Shown piece by piece: positions 8,163 through 17,187 of a DNA stretch of 64,000 nt. The translations under genes were made by a program, and so were the position numbers. Below the pieces are notes generated by a model that worked only from the letters and a program-made list of their open reading frames with translations, was not told where the DNA came from and did no database searches. Position 1 is the first letter of the stretch. Each line of letters begins with the position of its first letter. The stretch lies in contig NZ_CP108370.1 of NCBI RefSeq assembly GCF_035953295.1, forward strand, positions 1,364,001 through 1,428,000, written 5' to 3'. The DNA comes from Streptomyces sp. NBC_01335. Lineage in GTDB: Bacteria; Actinomycetota; Actinomycetes; Streptomycetales; Streptomycetaceae.

Positions 8163-8612
8163 ATGGGATTCACGCGCATTGTCGCGGCTGCCGGAGCGTT
8201 GACCGCGCTCGTGGCGGGCAGCTCGGTGGCGTTCGCCGCCACCGCTCAGGCCGCGCCCAACGTCACACCGCAGGCGGTCTGCGGCAGTGGCTACAAGACG
8301 GTGAACTCGGCGCCCGTCGGTTCGCTGGGCACCGTCTACCTGACGTACAACTCCGCCAACGGCAACAACTGCGTCGCGACCATCCGCACCAACCCGGGCA
8401 CCCTCAAGCCCATGTCCGCGTACATCTACGTGTCGGACACCGACGGCTACGCCGAGGACTACGGGAACTACACCTCGTACGCGGGTCCGGCCCGCGTCTA
8501 CGGCAAGGGCCACTGCGTGAGCTGGGGCGGCAACATCGACAACGTCTACGTGTCGGTGGAGAACTCCAACTGCGCGGCCCTGCGGGAGCAGCGGACCACC
8601 ACCGTCCGCTGA
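8163..8612 (+). CDS. Secreted spore-associated protein A-like protein
   Basis: 149 residues with a strong ribosome-binding site (AAGGGGGAAATT) before ATG 8163. A Sec signal peptide of about 31 residues ends AQA-AP. The mature part has the pattern AVCGSGYKTV, TVYLTYNSANGNNCVATIR, YTSYAGPARVY and GHCVSWGG, with four cysteines that could form two disulfides; this resembles SapA of S. coelicolor, a small protein recovered from spore surfaces. Its exact role is unknown. Flanked upstream by a CebR-like inverted repeat and downstream by two terminator hairpins. Confidence 0.8.
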   Translation: MGFTRIVAAAGALTALVAGSSVAFAATAQAAPNVTPQAVCGSGYKTVNSAPVGSLGTVYLTYNSANGNNCVATIRTNPGTLKPMSAYIYVSDTDGYAEDYGNYTSYAGPARVYGKGHCVSWGGNIDNVYVSVENSNCAALREQRTTTVR

Positions 8613-8624
8613 GCAGCGGACCCA

Positions 8625-8701
8625 CCCCGCCGTCCGCTGACCACGGACGGCGGGGGCACGCGGAGCGGGCCCGGGAGCATCACGCTCCCGGGCCCGCTCC
8701 G
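8625..8701. terminator. Double hairpin between convergent genes
   Basis: Two perfect stems: 12 bp at 8625-8636/8644-8655 (7-nt loop) and 18 bp at 8661-8678/8684-8701 (5-nt loop). They lie between the secreted protein gene and the end of helY and would stop transcription from both sides. Confidence 0.85.
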
Positions 8702-8716
8702 TCGGTGCGTGCCGCC

Positions 8717-11545
8717 TCAGCCGACCGAGCTGTACGCCACCACGCCGCGCAGCACTCCTTCGACGGCCTTGCGGGCGTTCTTCGCGACCGTGCTGCCCTC
8801 GCGCGGGGCAGCGGCGGCCACCTGGCCGAGCACGTCGATGACCTGCTTGCACCAGCGGACGAAGTCGCCGGCCGGCATCTCGGCCTCGCGCAGCACCTCG
8901 TCCAGGGTGCGGCCGGAGGCCCACATGTAGACCGCCCAGGCGAAGCCGAGGTCGGGCTCGCGCTGGCCGACCCCCTCCGTCTGGTTGATCTTGAAGTCCT
9001 CCTCCAGGGCGTCGAGCCGTCCCCAGATGCGGACCATCTCGGCCATGGCGGTCTTCGCCGGGCCGGACGGCAGCTTGGGCGCCACCGCGTCGTCCGCCTG
9101 CCGCGCCTCGTACACCAGCGCCGAGACGCAGGCCGCGAGTTCGGCGGGGTTGAGGCCTTCCCAGACCCCGTCCCGCAGGCACTCACTGGCCAGCAGGTCG
9201 AGCTCGCCGTAGAGCCGGGCCAGCCGTCGGCCGTGTTCGGTGACCTCGTTGGCACGCAGGTAGTCCAGCTCGGTCAGCAGGGCCACGATCCGGTCGAAGG
9301 TGCGGGCGATGGTGTTCGTCCGCCCCTCGATGCGGTTCTCCAGCTGCCGGGTGTCGCGCTTGAGGCGGTGGTACCGCTCCGCCCAGCGCGCGTGGTCCTC
9401 GCGCTCGTCGCAGCCGTGGCACGGGTGGGCCCGCAGCTCGGTGCGCAGGCGCGCGATCTCCCGGTCGTCCGCCGCCGCGGCGCGCCCCTTGCGGTGGCGG
9501 TCCGGCACGATGTGCCCGGCCTTGGTGCGCAGGGCGGAGGCGAGGTCGCGACGGGACTGGGGCGAGCGGGGGTTGAACGTCTTGGGCACCCGCATCCGCT
9601 CGATGGCCTCCACCGGCACCGGGAAGTCCATCGACGCCAGCCGCTTGACCTGGCGCTCGGCGGTGAGCACCAGCGGGCGCGGACCGTCGTGCTGGTCGAA
9701 ACCGCGGTGGCCGTCGACCCGCCCGGCGGGGATCCCGGGGTCCAGCACCAGCGCGAGGCCGGCGAACTTGCCGGTCGGCACGTGGATGATGTCGCCCGGC
9801 TTGAGCTTCTCCAGCGAGGAGGCGGCGGCGGCACGGCGCTGCGAGGCGCCCTGCTTGGCGAGGTCGGTCTCGCGGTCCTTGAGGTCCCGCCGCAGGCGGG
9901 CGTACTCCTCGAAGTCCCCGAGGTGGCAGGTCATGCCCTCGCGGTACCCCTCCAGGCCCTCTTCGTTCCGCTGGACCTGGCGGGAGATCCCGACGACCGA
10001 GCGGTCCGCCTGGAACTGCGCGAAGGAGGTCTCCAGCAGCTCGCGCGAGCGGTGCCGCCCGAACTGCTGCACCAGGTTGACCGCCATGTTGTACGACGGG
10101 CGGAAGCTGGAGCGGAGCGGGTACGTGCGTGTGCCCGCGAGCCCGGCCAGCGCGCCCGGGTCCATGCCCCGCTGCCAGAGCACCACGGCGTGGCCCTCGA
10201 CATCGATGCCGCGGCGTCCCGCGCGCCCGGTGAGCTGGGTGTACTCGCCGGGCGTGATGTCCGCGTGCTGCTCGCCGTTCCACTTGACGAGCTTCTCCAG
10301 CACCACCGAACGCGCCGGCATGTTGATGCCGAGCGCGAGGGTCTCGGTGGCGAAGACGGCCTTGACGAGACCGCGGACGAAGAGCTCCTCCACGACCTCC
10401 TTGAAGGTCGGCAGCATGCCCGCGTGGTGCGCGGCGATGCCCCGCTCCAGGCCCTCGAGCCATTCGTAGTACCCGAGGACGTGGAGGTCCTCGGCGGGGA
10501 TGGAGGCGGTCCGCTCCTCGACGATCTCCCGCACCAGGCGGCGCTTGTCCTCGTCGTTGAGCCGCAGCCCGGCGGCGAGGCACTGCTGCACGGCGGCTTC
10601 GCAGCCGGCCCGGCTGAAGATGAAGGTGATCGCGGGCAGCAGCCCCTCGGCGTCCAGCCGGTCGATCACCTCGGGGCGCGAGGGGGTCCAGATCCGGCTG
10701 CGCTGGCGGCGCTCGCGCTCGCGGTCCGCCTCGCGCACCATCTTGCCGCGGCGGCGGTCGCGCGGGTTGTACCCGCCCTGGTTCTCCATGCGGGCGAGCC
10801 GGATGAGGTCGGGGTTGGTCTCGCGGCGGGCGGAGCCCCGGCCTCCGTGGTCGGTCTCCTCCTCGAAGAGGTCGTACATCCGGCGCCCGGCCAGCACGTG
10901 CTGCCAGAGCGGAACCGGCCGCTCCTCGGAGACGATGACCTCGGTGTCCCCGCGCACGGTGTCCAGCCAGTCGCCGAACTCCTCGGCGTTGGAGACGGTC
11001 GCGGAGAGCGAGACCAGGGTCACGGAGTCGGGCAGGTGGATGATCACTTCCTCCCAGACCGCGCCCCGGAAGCGGTCGGAGAGGTAGTGCACCTCGTCCA
11101 TCACGACGTATCCGAGGCCGTTCAGGGACTGGGAGCCCGCGTACAGCATGTTCCGCAGGACCTCGGTGGTCATCACGACCACCGGCGCCTCGGAGTTGAC
11201 GCTGTTGTCACCGGTCAGCAGGCCGACCTTGTCGGCGCCGTAGCGCTTGGCCAGGTCGGCGAACTTCTGGTTGGAGAGCGCCTTGATCGGGGTGGTGTAG
11301 AAGCACTTGCGCCCCTGCTCCAGGGCGAGGTGCACCGCGAACTCGCCGACGATCGTCTTGCCCGAACCGGTCGGGGCCGCGACCAGCACGCCCTTGCCCG
11401 CTTCCAGTGCCTTGCAGGCCTCGATCTGGAAGGGGTCGAGTTCGAACTCGTACATCTCGCGGAAGGGCCACAGCGCCGTGGCCATCTCGGCCTGGCGGAG
11501 GCGGGAGGCGTGGTAGCGCTCGGCTGGTGAGAGGTCCTCTGTCAT
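8717..11545 (-). CDS. helY: Ski2-like DEAD/DEAH-box helicase HelY
   Basis: 942 residues from ATG 11545 (MTEDLSPAERYHASRL). The frame stays open upstream over the lipid kinase, but that part is shadow sequence. Motif I AAPTGSGKTIVGEF, Ia TPIKALSNQKF, II VMDEVHYLSD, III SLSATVSNAEEF, and helicase C motifs FIFSRAGCEAAV, HHAGMLPTFKEVVEELF, ATETLALGINMP and QLTGRAGRRG are intact. The remaining third is the Ski2/Mtr4-type helical and arch region. It should unwind RNA or DNA with ATP in the cytoplasm; helY sits at the same place in mycobacteria, last in the tatAC region. Confidence 0.93.
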   Translation of the reverse strand: MTEDLSPAERYHASRLRQAEMATALWPFREMYEFELDPFQIEACKALEAGKGVLVAAPTGSGKTIVGEFAVHLALEQGRKCFYTTPIKALSNQKFADLAKRYGADKVGLLTGDNSVNSEAPVVVMTTEVLRNMLYAGSQSLNGLGYVVMDEVHYLSDRFRGAVWEEVIIHLPDSVTLVSLSATVSNAEEFGDWLDTVRGDTEVIVSEERPVPLWQHVLAGRRMYDLFEEETDHGGRGSARRETNPDLIRLARMENQGGYNPRDRRRGKMVREADRERERRQRSRIWTPSRPEVIDRLDAEGLLPAITFIFSRAGCEAAVQQCLAAGLRLNDEDKRRLVREIVEERTASIPAEDLHVLGYYEWLEGLERGIAAHHAGMLPTFKEVVEELFVRGLVKAVFATETLALGINMPARSVVLEKLVKWNGEQHADITPGEYTQLTGRAGRRGIDVEGHAVVLWQRGMDPGALAGLAGTRTYPLRSSFRPSYNMAVNLVQQFGRHRSRELLETSFAQFQADRSVVGISRQVQRNEEGLEGYREGMTCHLGDFEEYARLRRDLKDRETDLAKQGASQRRAAAASSLEKLKPGDIIHVPTGKFAGLALVLDPGIPAGRVDGHRGFDQHDGPRPLVLTAERQVKRLASMDFPVPVEAIERMRVPKTFNPRSPQSRRDLASALRTKAGHIVPDRHRKGRAAAADDREIARLRTELRAHPCHGCDEREDHARWAERYHRLKRDTRQLENRIEGRTNTIARTFDRIVALLTELDYLRANEVTEHGRRLARLYGELDLLASECLRDGVWEGLNPAELAACVSALVYEARQADDAVAPKLPSGPAKTAMAEMVRIWGRLDALEEDFKINQTEGVGQREPDLGFAWAVYMWASGRTLDEVLREAEMPAGDFVRWCKQVIDVLGQVAAAAPREGSTVAKNARKAVEGVLRGVVAYSSVG

Positions 11546-11625
11546 CTTGTCGACGAGCCTACCCGCCACCTCCGACAGTCCATGCGCCCTTTTTTCCGGC
11601 CGTCCGCTCCGGCCCGGGTGTGCGC

Positions 11626-12516
11626 TCAGCCCGTGAGGACCCGTACGGCGCCCGGTACGCACACCGCCGTCAGCGGGAGCGCTCCCAGGGGTTCGCCGTC
11701 GGCGTAGGCGGTGGTGGAGGCGGCGGCCAGTTCCACGGAGGCGGCGCGGTGGACGGTGACCACGGGGTGGGTGAGGTGGGTGCCCCGGTAGACCCGCGGG
11801 AAGACCTTCAGCAGGGTGGTGCGGCTGCAGTCGCCGACGACGGTCACGTCGAAGAGCCCGTCGTCCATGGCGGCGTCCGCGCAGATCCGCATGCCGCCGC
11901 CGTAGGAGGTCCCGTTGCCGACGGCGACGAGGGTCGCCTCGACCTCCTGGACGGCCCCGCCGTCCAGCCGGATCCGGTACGGCACCGGCCGGAAGGAGGC
12001 CAGCTCGGCGAGGATCGCCAGGTCGTACTTGAAGCGGCCGGGGACCAGGCGCATCCGGTTGCCCCGGTCGTTGACCCGGGAGTCGAAGCCGGACGCCAGC
12101 ACGGTGCCGAACCACCGGTCGCCGGCCCGTCCGAGGTCGAGGGTGCGTATGCGGTCCCGCTTCAGGGCGTCGGCGGCCAGCCGTCCGGCCGCCGCCGGGT
12201 CGCGCACCGGGAGCCCGAGGGTCCGGGCGAAGTCGTTGCCGGTGCCCACGGCGACCACCCCGAGCGGGGTCCTGGTACCGGCCACCGCCTGGAGCGCGAG
12301 GGAGACCATGCCGTCGCCGCCCACCGCGATCAGCGCACCGGTGCCCGAGGCCACCGCCTCCCGGGCCCGGCCGAGTGCGTCGTCCGCGTCCTCGCCGAGC
12401 ACGGTCCGTACGGAGAATCCGGCGTCCCGCAACGCGGAAGCGGCCGGCTGCGCGGCGTGCGCGCCCCGGCCGCTGCCCGCGGTGGGATTGACGAAGAGGG
12501 TGATCTCGCTGGTCAC
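11626..12516 (-). CDS. Diacylglycerol kinase family lipid kinase
   Basis: 296 residues. Catalytic-domain motifs of the DagK/YegS family are clear: LFVNPTAGSGRG at the N-terminus, the nucleotide-binding AVGGDGMVSLALQAV near residue 65, and VGTGNDFARTLG near 91; the C-terminal half has the family MDDGLFDVTVV segment. It would phosphorylate diacylglycerol or a related lipid, recycling membrane lipid intermediates. It starts 18 nt after the tatC stop and precedes helY by 80 nt, so it is likely cotranscribed with tatC. Confidence 0.9.
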   Translation of the reverse strand: MTSEITLFVNPTAGSGRGAHAAQPAASALRDAGFSVRTVLGEDADDALGRAREAVASGTGALIAVGGDGMVSLALQAVAGTRTPLGVVAVGTGNDFARTLGLPVRDPAAAGRLAADALKRDRIRTLDLGRAGDRWFGTVLASGFDSRVNDRGNRMRLVPGRFKYDLAILAELASFRPVPYRIRLDGGAVQEVEATLVAVGNGTSYGGGMRICADAAMDDGLFDVTVVGDCSRTTLLKVFPRVYRGTHLTHPVVTVHRAASVELAAASTTAYADGEPLGALPLTAVCVPGAVRVLTG

Positions 12517-12534
12517 CCGCCGGACCCTACAAGG

Positions 12535-13500
12535 TCAGGTGATGTCGTCGTAACCGTTGAGATGTTGCGATCCGGCACCGTCCTGCTCGCCCGACGCCTG
12601 CCCGGGAAGGGTGGCCCGGCCCGCGGGCACGCTCTCCACGGTGTCGATGCGTTCGGGAGTGAGGTCGAGCTCCGAGGCCTCGTCGTCGTCGAGGTCGGCG
12701 TCCGGGTTGCCGCGGTTGCGGCGCTTGTCGTTCAGGAGCGAGAAGCCGGTCGCGAAGAAGTACAGGACGGCCAGCGGGCCGGCCAGCAGCAGCATCGACA
12801 GCGGCTCGCCGCCGGGGGTGGCGATGGCGGCGAAGGCGGTGAGGCCGACGATCATCCCGCGCCACCAGCCGAGCATCCGCTTGCCGGTGACGATCCCGGT
12901 GAGGTTCAGCGCGACGAGCAGCAGGGGAAGCTCGAAGGCCAGGCCGAAGACCACGATCATGCGGGTCAGCAGGTCGAGGTAGCTGTCGAGCCCGATCTGG
13001 TTCTGCACGCTGTCCGGGCTGAAGCCGAGCATGATCTGCGCGGTCTGCGGCAGGATCAGGTAGGCGAGGTAGCCGCCGGCCAGGAAGAGCGGGGCGCCGA
13101 GGACGGCGAAGCCGTAGGCGTACCGCTTCTCGTTCTTGTGCAGCCCCGGGGCCACGAAGGCCCAGAGCTGGTAGAGCCAGACCGGCGTGGCGAGAAGCAC
13201 GCCGGACATCAGGGCGACCTTGAGGGCGTTGGTGAACGGCGCCATCAGGGTGTCGGTCTTCAGCAACGCGCACGGCTTGCCGTTGATCGCGGTGACCACG
13301 CCGTTCTTGCAGCCGACCGACGAGAGGATCGGCCTCAGAAGGAAGTCGTAGATGTCCTTCTGGAAGAAGGCGGCGACGATCGTCACCACGACAATGGCCA
13401 GAACGGCCTTCAGAAGCCGGTTACGCAGCTCACGCAGGTGATCGAGGAGGGGCATCCGCCCCTCGTCGTTCTTCTCCTGCTTGCGGGCAGACTTGAGCAA
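12535..13500 (-). CDS. tatC: Twin-arginine translocase subunit TatC
   Basis: 321 residues from TTG 13500 (an ATG 15 codons later would remove only the charged N-tail). Six transmembrane helices are visible after the conserved MPLLDHLRELRNRLL cytoplasmic motif, whose Glu recognises the RR signal; VFGLAFELPLLLVAL and the ATPGGEPLSMLLLAGPLAVLY end helices are typical. Compared with E. coli TatC (about 258 residues) it has an extra acidic, Gly/Asp-rich C-terminal tail of about 60 residues. The periplasmic loop contains two Cys (GCKNGVV and KPCALL). It follows tatA by 49 nt on the same strand. Confidence 0.96.
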   Translation of the reverse strand: MLKSARKQEKNDEGRMPLLDHLRELRNRLLKAVLAIVVVTIVAAFFQKDIYDFLLRPILSSVGCKNGVVTAINGKPCALLKTDTLMAPFTNALKVALMSGVLLATPVWLYQLWAFVAPGLHKNEKRYAYGFAVLGAPLFLAGGYLAYLILPQTAQIMLGFSPDSVQNQIGLDSYLDLLTRMIVVFGLAFELPLLLVALNLTGIVTGKRMLGWWRGMIVGLTAFAAIATPGGEPLSMLLLAGPLAVLYFFATGFSLLNDKRRNRGNPDADLDDDEASELDLTPERIDTVESVPAGRATLPGQASGEQDGAGSQHLNGYDDIT

Positions 13501-13549
13501 CCCACTTCCCTCGTCTCGTGCGACAGCTGTCGGTGGAACGGATCAGCTG

Positions 13550-13843
13550 TCAGCTCTGGGTGGTGGGCTTGGGCTCGGCGACGGGGCGGGAGCTGGTGAC
13601 ATCGCCCGGGGCGGCCTGGATGGTACGGGTGGCGGCGGCCTGCGGGGCGGGGTCCGCGACCGTCTCGGCGGCCGGGGTGGCGGGCTCGGCGTCGTCGCGC
13701 TTCATCGCCTTGGCCTCGCTCTTGAGGATGCGGGCGGACTTGCCGAGCGAACGCGCCATGTCCGGAAGCTTCTTGGCACCGAAGAGCAGCAGGATGACAG
13801 CGATGATCAGAACGATCTCTAGGGGCTTCAGATTGCCGATCAT
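13550..13843 (-). CDS. tatA: Twin-arginine translocase subunit TatA
   Basis: 97 residues: one membrane helix ([15 protein letters not shown]), the hinge [16 protein letters not shown], an amphipathic helix [15 protein letters not shown] and a disordered Pro/Ala/Thr tail. TatA oligomers form the transport path for folded proteins with twin-arginine signals. Followed directly by tatC; the 240-nt gap upstream (13844-14083) may carry its own promoter. Confidence 0.96.
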   Translation of the reverse strand: MIGNLKPLEIVLIIAVILLLFGAKKLPDMARSLGKSARILKSEAKAMKRDDAEPATPAAETVADPAPQAAATRTIQAAPGDVTSSRPVAEPKPTTQS

Positions 13844-14083
13844 GTGTGCGACTTCCTTCTCACTGGGGTGACTGGAGGAGCGGGCTCACTACCCGATCAG
13901 TCGGACAGGTGTCCGACCCGTCAGCTGGCAGCGATCGTAACCCGCAGGAGTAAACGCGAGGCAATGCCTGCGTATACGCGCGGTTCCGGACCACGCCTCC
14001 TGCCTGGACCGACCTCAGCAGGGTACCGCGCGGTCCGGGATTTCCAGAGGGCGCGGTTCCGGTCGACGTCTGCGGAACGGCCT

Positions 14084-14281
14084 TCAACGCAGTACGTCGG
14101 CCGTGGAGGCCAGACGGGTCGCGGCCCGCTCCAGGTCCTGGGCGGCCCGGTTGATCCGCTCCGAGGTGACCGCCACCTGACGGCCCAGCCGCCGGACTTC
14201 CAGGAAGACCCGGACGGCGAGCACGCCGAGGACGGCGATCCCCAGGAATCCCAGGGCGATGGCGAGCATGGGCCAGAGCAT
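14084..14281 (-). CDS. Small single-helix membrane protein
   Basis: 65 residues: an N-terminal membrane helix (MLAIALGFLGIAVLGVLAV) followed by a basic amphipathic helix with heptad-like hydrophobic spacing (EVRRLGRQVAVTSERIN). The architecture recalls TatA/TatB-like or YtxH-like small proteins, but there is no FGxxxLP hinge, so I do not call it Tat. It sits between the zinc-ribbon gene (36-nt gap) and tatA (240-nt gap). Function unknown. Confidence 0.75.
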   Translation of the reverse strand: MLWPMLAIALGFLGIAVLGVLAVRVFLEVRRLGRQVAVTSERINRAAQDLERAATRLASTADVLR

Positions 14282-14317
14282 GCGGCGGAGCCTCTTTCGG
14301 GAAGAGCGGTACGGACT

Positions 14318-14620
14318 TCAGGGAGCGGTGTGCAGCCGCAGGGTCCGTACGCCGCCGCCGGTGAGGAGTTCGACGATGCGCTCCCCGGCGGGCTTGCGCA
14401 CGGCCGAGCCGCACTCGGGGCAGGTGAAGGAGTAGAAGGTGGTGCGGGGGCCCGCCCCGATCGCAAGGCGCAGCGCCTCGGCGCCGAGCTCGAAGCGCGT
14501 ACGGCAGTCGGGGCAGCCCGCCCGGAACGTCACGAGGGGGGCCGCCGCGAGACGGCCCGCTTCCGCGGCTCCCGTCACGCGTGGCCTCCGGGACATGGTG
14601 CCGTCCTGTGTTCCCGTCAT
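14318..14620 (-). CDS. Zinc-ribbon hypothetical protein in the pafBC-tat operon
   Basis: 100 residues from ATG 14620; another in-frame ATG is 8 codons later. The coding frame remains open far upstream through pafC/pafB, but the real gene starts after the pafC stop (14623), leaving a 2-nt gap that suggests coupling. Two CxxC pairs (AGCPDCRTRFEL and TCPECGSAVRKP), 38 residues apart, form a likely zinc ribbon; between them lies a short alpha-beta segment. The spacing and the hydrophobic C-terminal strand (IVELLTGGGVRTLRLH) suggest a DNA- or protein-binding module. No family name is known to me. Confidence 0.78.
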   Translation of the reverse strand: MTGTQDGTMSRRPRVTGAAEAGRLAAAPLVTFRAGCPDCRTRFELGAEALRLAIGAGPRTTFYSFTCPECGSAVRKPAGERIVELLTGGGVRTLRLHTAP

Positions 14621-14622
14621 CG

Positions 14623-15579
14623 TCAGACCACGCCGTCGTAGGCGGCGAGCGCTTCGGCGGCGGCCCGGCGGGCGCTGTCGGCGAGCTCGAGGGGCGAGAC
14701 GATGCGGCCCTCGCCGCCCAGGCGGAGCGCCAGCCTCCGCAAGGAGGCCGGGTCCGGGGTGCGCAAGGTGATCCGCAGGCCGCCGTCGGGGCGCTCCTCG
14801 GCGCGGTCGTGCGGGTAGTACTCGGCGACCCAGCGGCCGCCGGCGCCGACCTCGACCACCACTTCCGGGTCCTCGGCGGCCGGTTGCACGAGCCCCTCCG
14901 ACAGGTCCCGGAGCTCCAGCTCCGGGGGTGCCGCCGGGGCGTCGAGCAGCTTGATCTCCGCGACCCGGTCGAGGCGGAAGGTGCGCCGGTCCTCGGAGAG
15001 CCGGCACCAGGCTTCCAGGTAGGTGTGGCCCACGGCGAAGAGCCGGATCGGGTCCACCTCGCGCTCGGTGAGCTGGTCGCGGGCGGGCGAGTAGTAGCGG
15101 AGCCAGAGCCGTCTGCGCTCGGAGATGGCCCGGTCGACCTCGGCGAAGACACCGCCCTCGGACTCGAAGGTCACCGAGAGCCGGGAGCTGGCCGCGCCGG
15201 TCTCCCCGGCGGCGGTCTCCAGCTTGGCGGTGGCCCGGACCAGCGCGAGCCGGTCGCTCTCGCGCAGTCCGGGCAGGGTCGCGACGGCACGCGCGGCGAC
15301 GAGCAGCGCGGTGGCCTCGTCGGCGGCGAGCCGCAGCGGCTCGGCGACGTCGTCCGGGTTGTGCCACCAGATCCGGTCGCCGTCGGTGTCGATGTCGAGC
15401 AGGTCGCCGCCGCGGAAGCTGGTCCCGCACATGGGCAGCACGTCGAGGTCGGAGATGAGCTCGTCCTCGGTGATGCCGAAGGCCCGGGCGACGTCCTGCA
15501 CGTGGGCGCCGGGGCGCTCGCGCAGATAGGTCACCAGGGAGAGCATCCGCCGGGTCTGGTCGATCGCGTTCGTGGCCAT
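14623..15579 (-). CDS. pafC: WYL-domain transcriptional activator subunit PafC
   Basis: 318 residues. N-terminal winged helix-turn-helix (MLSLVTYLRERPGAHVQDVARAF), a central WYL domain with RLWLRYYSPARDQLTEREVDP and GHTYLEAWC, and a WCX C-terminal domain. With PafB it forms the heterodimer that activates the SOS-independent (RecA-NDp) DNA-damage promoters in actinobacteria, sensing damage through the WYL domains. It begins 21 nt after pafB and belongs to the same transcript. The proteasome connection is positional. Confidence 0.94.
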   Translation of the reverse strand: MATNAIDQTRRMLSLVTYLRERPGAHVQDVARAFGITEDELISDLDVLPMCGTSFRGGDLLDIDTDGDRIWWHNPDDVAEPLRLAADEATALLVAARAVATLPGLRESDRLALVRATAKLETAAGETGAASSRLSVTFESEGGVFAEVDRAISERRRLWLRYYSPARDQLTEREVDPIRLFAVGHTYLEAWCRLSEDRRTFRLDRVAEIKLLDAPAAPPELELRDLSEGLVQPAAEDPEVVVEVGAGGRWVAEYYPHDRAEERPDGGLRITLRTPDPASLRRLALRLGGEGRIVSPLELADSARRAAAEALAAYDGVV

Positions 15580-15600
15580 GGTGCCGTCCCCCTCGGTCCT

Positions 15601-16554
15601 TCAGTCCTTGGCCACGGCGCGCAGCCGGTCGACCACATCGGCCCGCAGATCCGCGGGTTCGAGCACGACGACGTCCGGTCCGAACTCGACGAGCCAGGCG
15701 TCCAGACCGTGCCCGTACGGGATCTCCAGTTCGTCCCAGCCGTCGCCGAGGTCCCGCGTCGAGACCGCGCGGGAGCGCAGCGGGAAGCCGGCCCCGGTGC
15801 GCAGTCTGATCCGGGCGGTACGGGTGGCGGTCTCGCCGGCCCAGCTCTCCACGGTCTCCCGGACGGTGACCACGTCGGGGATGGCGGCGGTGAAGACTCC
15901 GGCGCGGGAGCGGACCCTGCCGGTGATGCGGGAGAGGCGGAACACGCGCTCGGCACCCCGCTCGCGGTCCCAGCCGGCCAGGTACCAGTGGCCGCGCCAG
16001 CACTCCAGCCCCCAGGGCTCGACCTGGCGCTGCTCGGCGTGGGCGGAGTTGCCCTTGCGGTAGTCGAAGGTGACCGGGCGCCGGTCGCGGCAGGCGAGCA
16101 TCAGCGGTTCGAACGCGGCCTCGTGCACGGGGATGCGCGGCTCGAGGGCGCTCGGTACCTCGTACGTGTCCTCGGCCTCGGGCATTCCGGCGGCGCGGAG
16201 CTTCTGCAGCGCGCCGCTGGCGGCTCCGGCGAGGCGGGCCTGCTGCCACACCTTCGCGGCGATCTCCAGGGCCGCCGCCTCTTCCGCGCTGAGGGTGATC
16301 GGCGGAAGGCGGTTGCTGTCGCGGCGGGCGAGATAGCCGATGTCGCCGTCGAGTCCCTCGACGGTCTCGATGACGAGGCCGAGTTCGCGCAGGTCGTCCT
16401 TGTCGCGCTCGAACATCCGGTTGAAGGAATCGTCGGATCCGGCTTCGAGGTACGCCTCGATGGAGCCCCGCAGCTCACGCTTGCTGAGCGGACGCCGCGT
16501 GCCCAGCAGGCACAGCGCGAGGTTCATCAGCCGCTCGGCCTTGGCAATCGCCAT
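15601..16554 (-). CDS. pafB: WYL-domain transcriptional activator subunit PafB
   Basis: 317 residues. The N-terminus MAIAKAERLMNLALCLLGTRRPLSKREL is the characteristic PafB winged helix; FNRMFERDKDDLRELG, the WYL motif AEQRQVEPWGLECWRGHWYLAGWDRERG and a WCX domain follow. Partner of PafC in damage-responsive transcription. First gene of a minus-strand run that continues to helY; the 217-nt gap upstream holds the promoter region and the terminator of the FKBP gene. Start ATG 16554 has AGAAAGGG upstream. Confidence 0.95.
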   Translation of the reverse strand: MAIAKAERLMNLALCLLGTRRPLSKRELRGSIEAYLEAGSDDSFNRMFERDKDDLRELGLVIETVEGLDGDIGYLARRDSNRLPPITLSAEEAAALEIAAKVWQQARLAGAASGALQKLRAAGMPEAEDTYEVPSALEPRIPVHEAAFEPLMLACRDRRPVTFDYRKGNSAHAEQRQVEPWGLECWRGHWYLAGWDRERGAERVFRLSRITGRVRSRAGVFTAAIPDVVTVRETVESWAGETATRTARIRLRTGAGFPLRSRAVSTRDLGDGWDELEIPYGHGLDAWLVEFGPDVVVLEPADLRADVVDRLRAVAKD

Positions 16555-16641
16555 CGACGCCCTTTCTCTCCATGCGCTACGACGCTCGACCGTACCGCCC
16601 CCGGGGGTCCCGGCAAAAACACGCGTGCCCCGGACGGACGG

Positions 16642-16677
16642 CGGGAGGGCCCGTGCCGTACGGCACGGGCCCTCCCG
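16642..16677 (-). terminator. Terminator after FKBP gene
   Basis: Perfect 16-bp stem (16642-16657/16662-16677) closing on GTAC, about 95 nt past the stop at 16772 and in front of pafB. Confidence 0.8.
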
Positions 16678-16771
16678 GACCTCCGCGGGGGAGGCGCGAT
16701 CCCGACGGACGGCGACAGGGTCGCTTTCCGGCCAGAGGATCGGGCGGTCAGATGGTCGGACCGCCGGACGA

Positions 16772-17143
16772 TCAGACGGCGACGAGGTCGCAGACGAAGA
16801 TCAGCGTCTCACCCGGCGCGATGGCGTGGCCCGCGCCGCGGTCGCCGTAGGCGAGGTGCGCCGGGATGATCAGCTGGCGGCGGCCGCCGACCTTCATGCC
16901 CTTGACGCCCTGGTCCCAGCCCTGGATGACCATGCCGGAGCCGAGCTCGAACTTGAGCGGCGTGCCGCGGTTCCACGAGGAGTCGAACTCCTCGCCGGTG
17001 GAGAAGGCCACGCCCACGTAGTGGACGGAGACGTTGTCGCCATCCTTGGCGACGGCGCCGTCGCCCTCCCAGATCTCCTTGATCTCAAGGTCCTTCGGCG
17101 CCTCGCCACCCGGGAAGTCGACCTCGGGCTTCTCGATGCTCAC
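16772..17143 (-). CDS. Cytoplasmic FKBP-type peptidyl-prolyl isomerase
   Basis: 123 residues, a single FKBP domain without signal peptide. The catalytic pocket residues are recognisable in VHYVGVAFSTGEEFDSSW, GSGMVIQGWDQGVKGMKVGGRR and AYGDRGAGHAIAPGETLIFVCDLV. It speeds proline isomerisation in folding proteins. It lies 44 nt downstream of a second, lipoprotein FKBP on the same strand, so the pair gives a cytoplasmic and an extracytoplasmic isomerase from one locus next to pafA. Confidence 0.95.
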   Translation of the reverse strand: MSIEKPEVDFPGGEAPKDLEIKEIWEGDGAVAKDGDNVSVHYVGVAFSTGEEFDSSWNRGTPLKFELGSGMVIQGWDQGVKGMKVGGRRQLIIPAHLAYGDRGAGHAIAPGETLIFVCDLVAV

Positions 17144-17187
17144 TGAAACTGCTCCTCAGAAAAGATGGACTGCAAACCGGGACAGTC

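Noticed and set aside
8054..11530. 1158-aa open frame on the plus strand
   Set aside because: It lies antisense to helY, is GC-rich and has low-complexity Val/Gly/Leu/Arg composition, typical of Streptomyces shadow frames.
12535..13500. TatC TTG start as an annotation error
   Set aside because: An ATG 15 codons downstream exists, but the charged N-tail MLKSARKQEKNDEG is plausible for TatC and I could not exclude TTG 13500, so it was kept.
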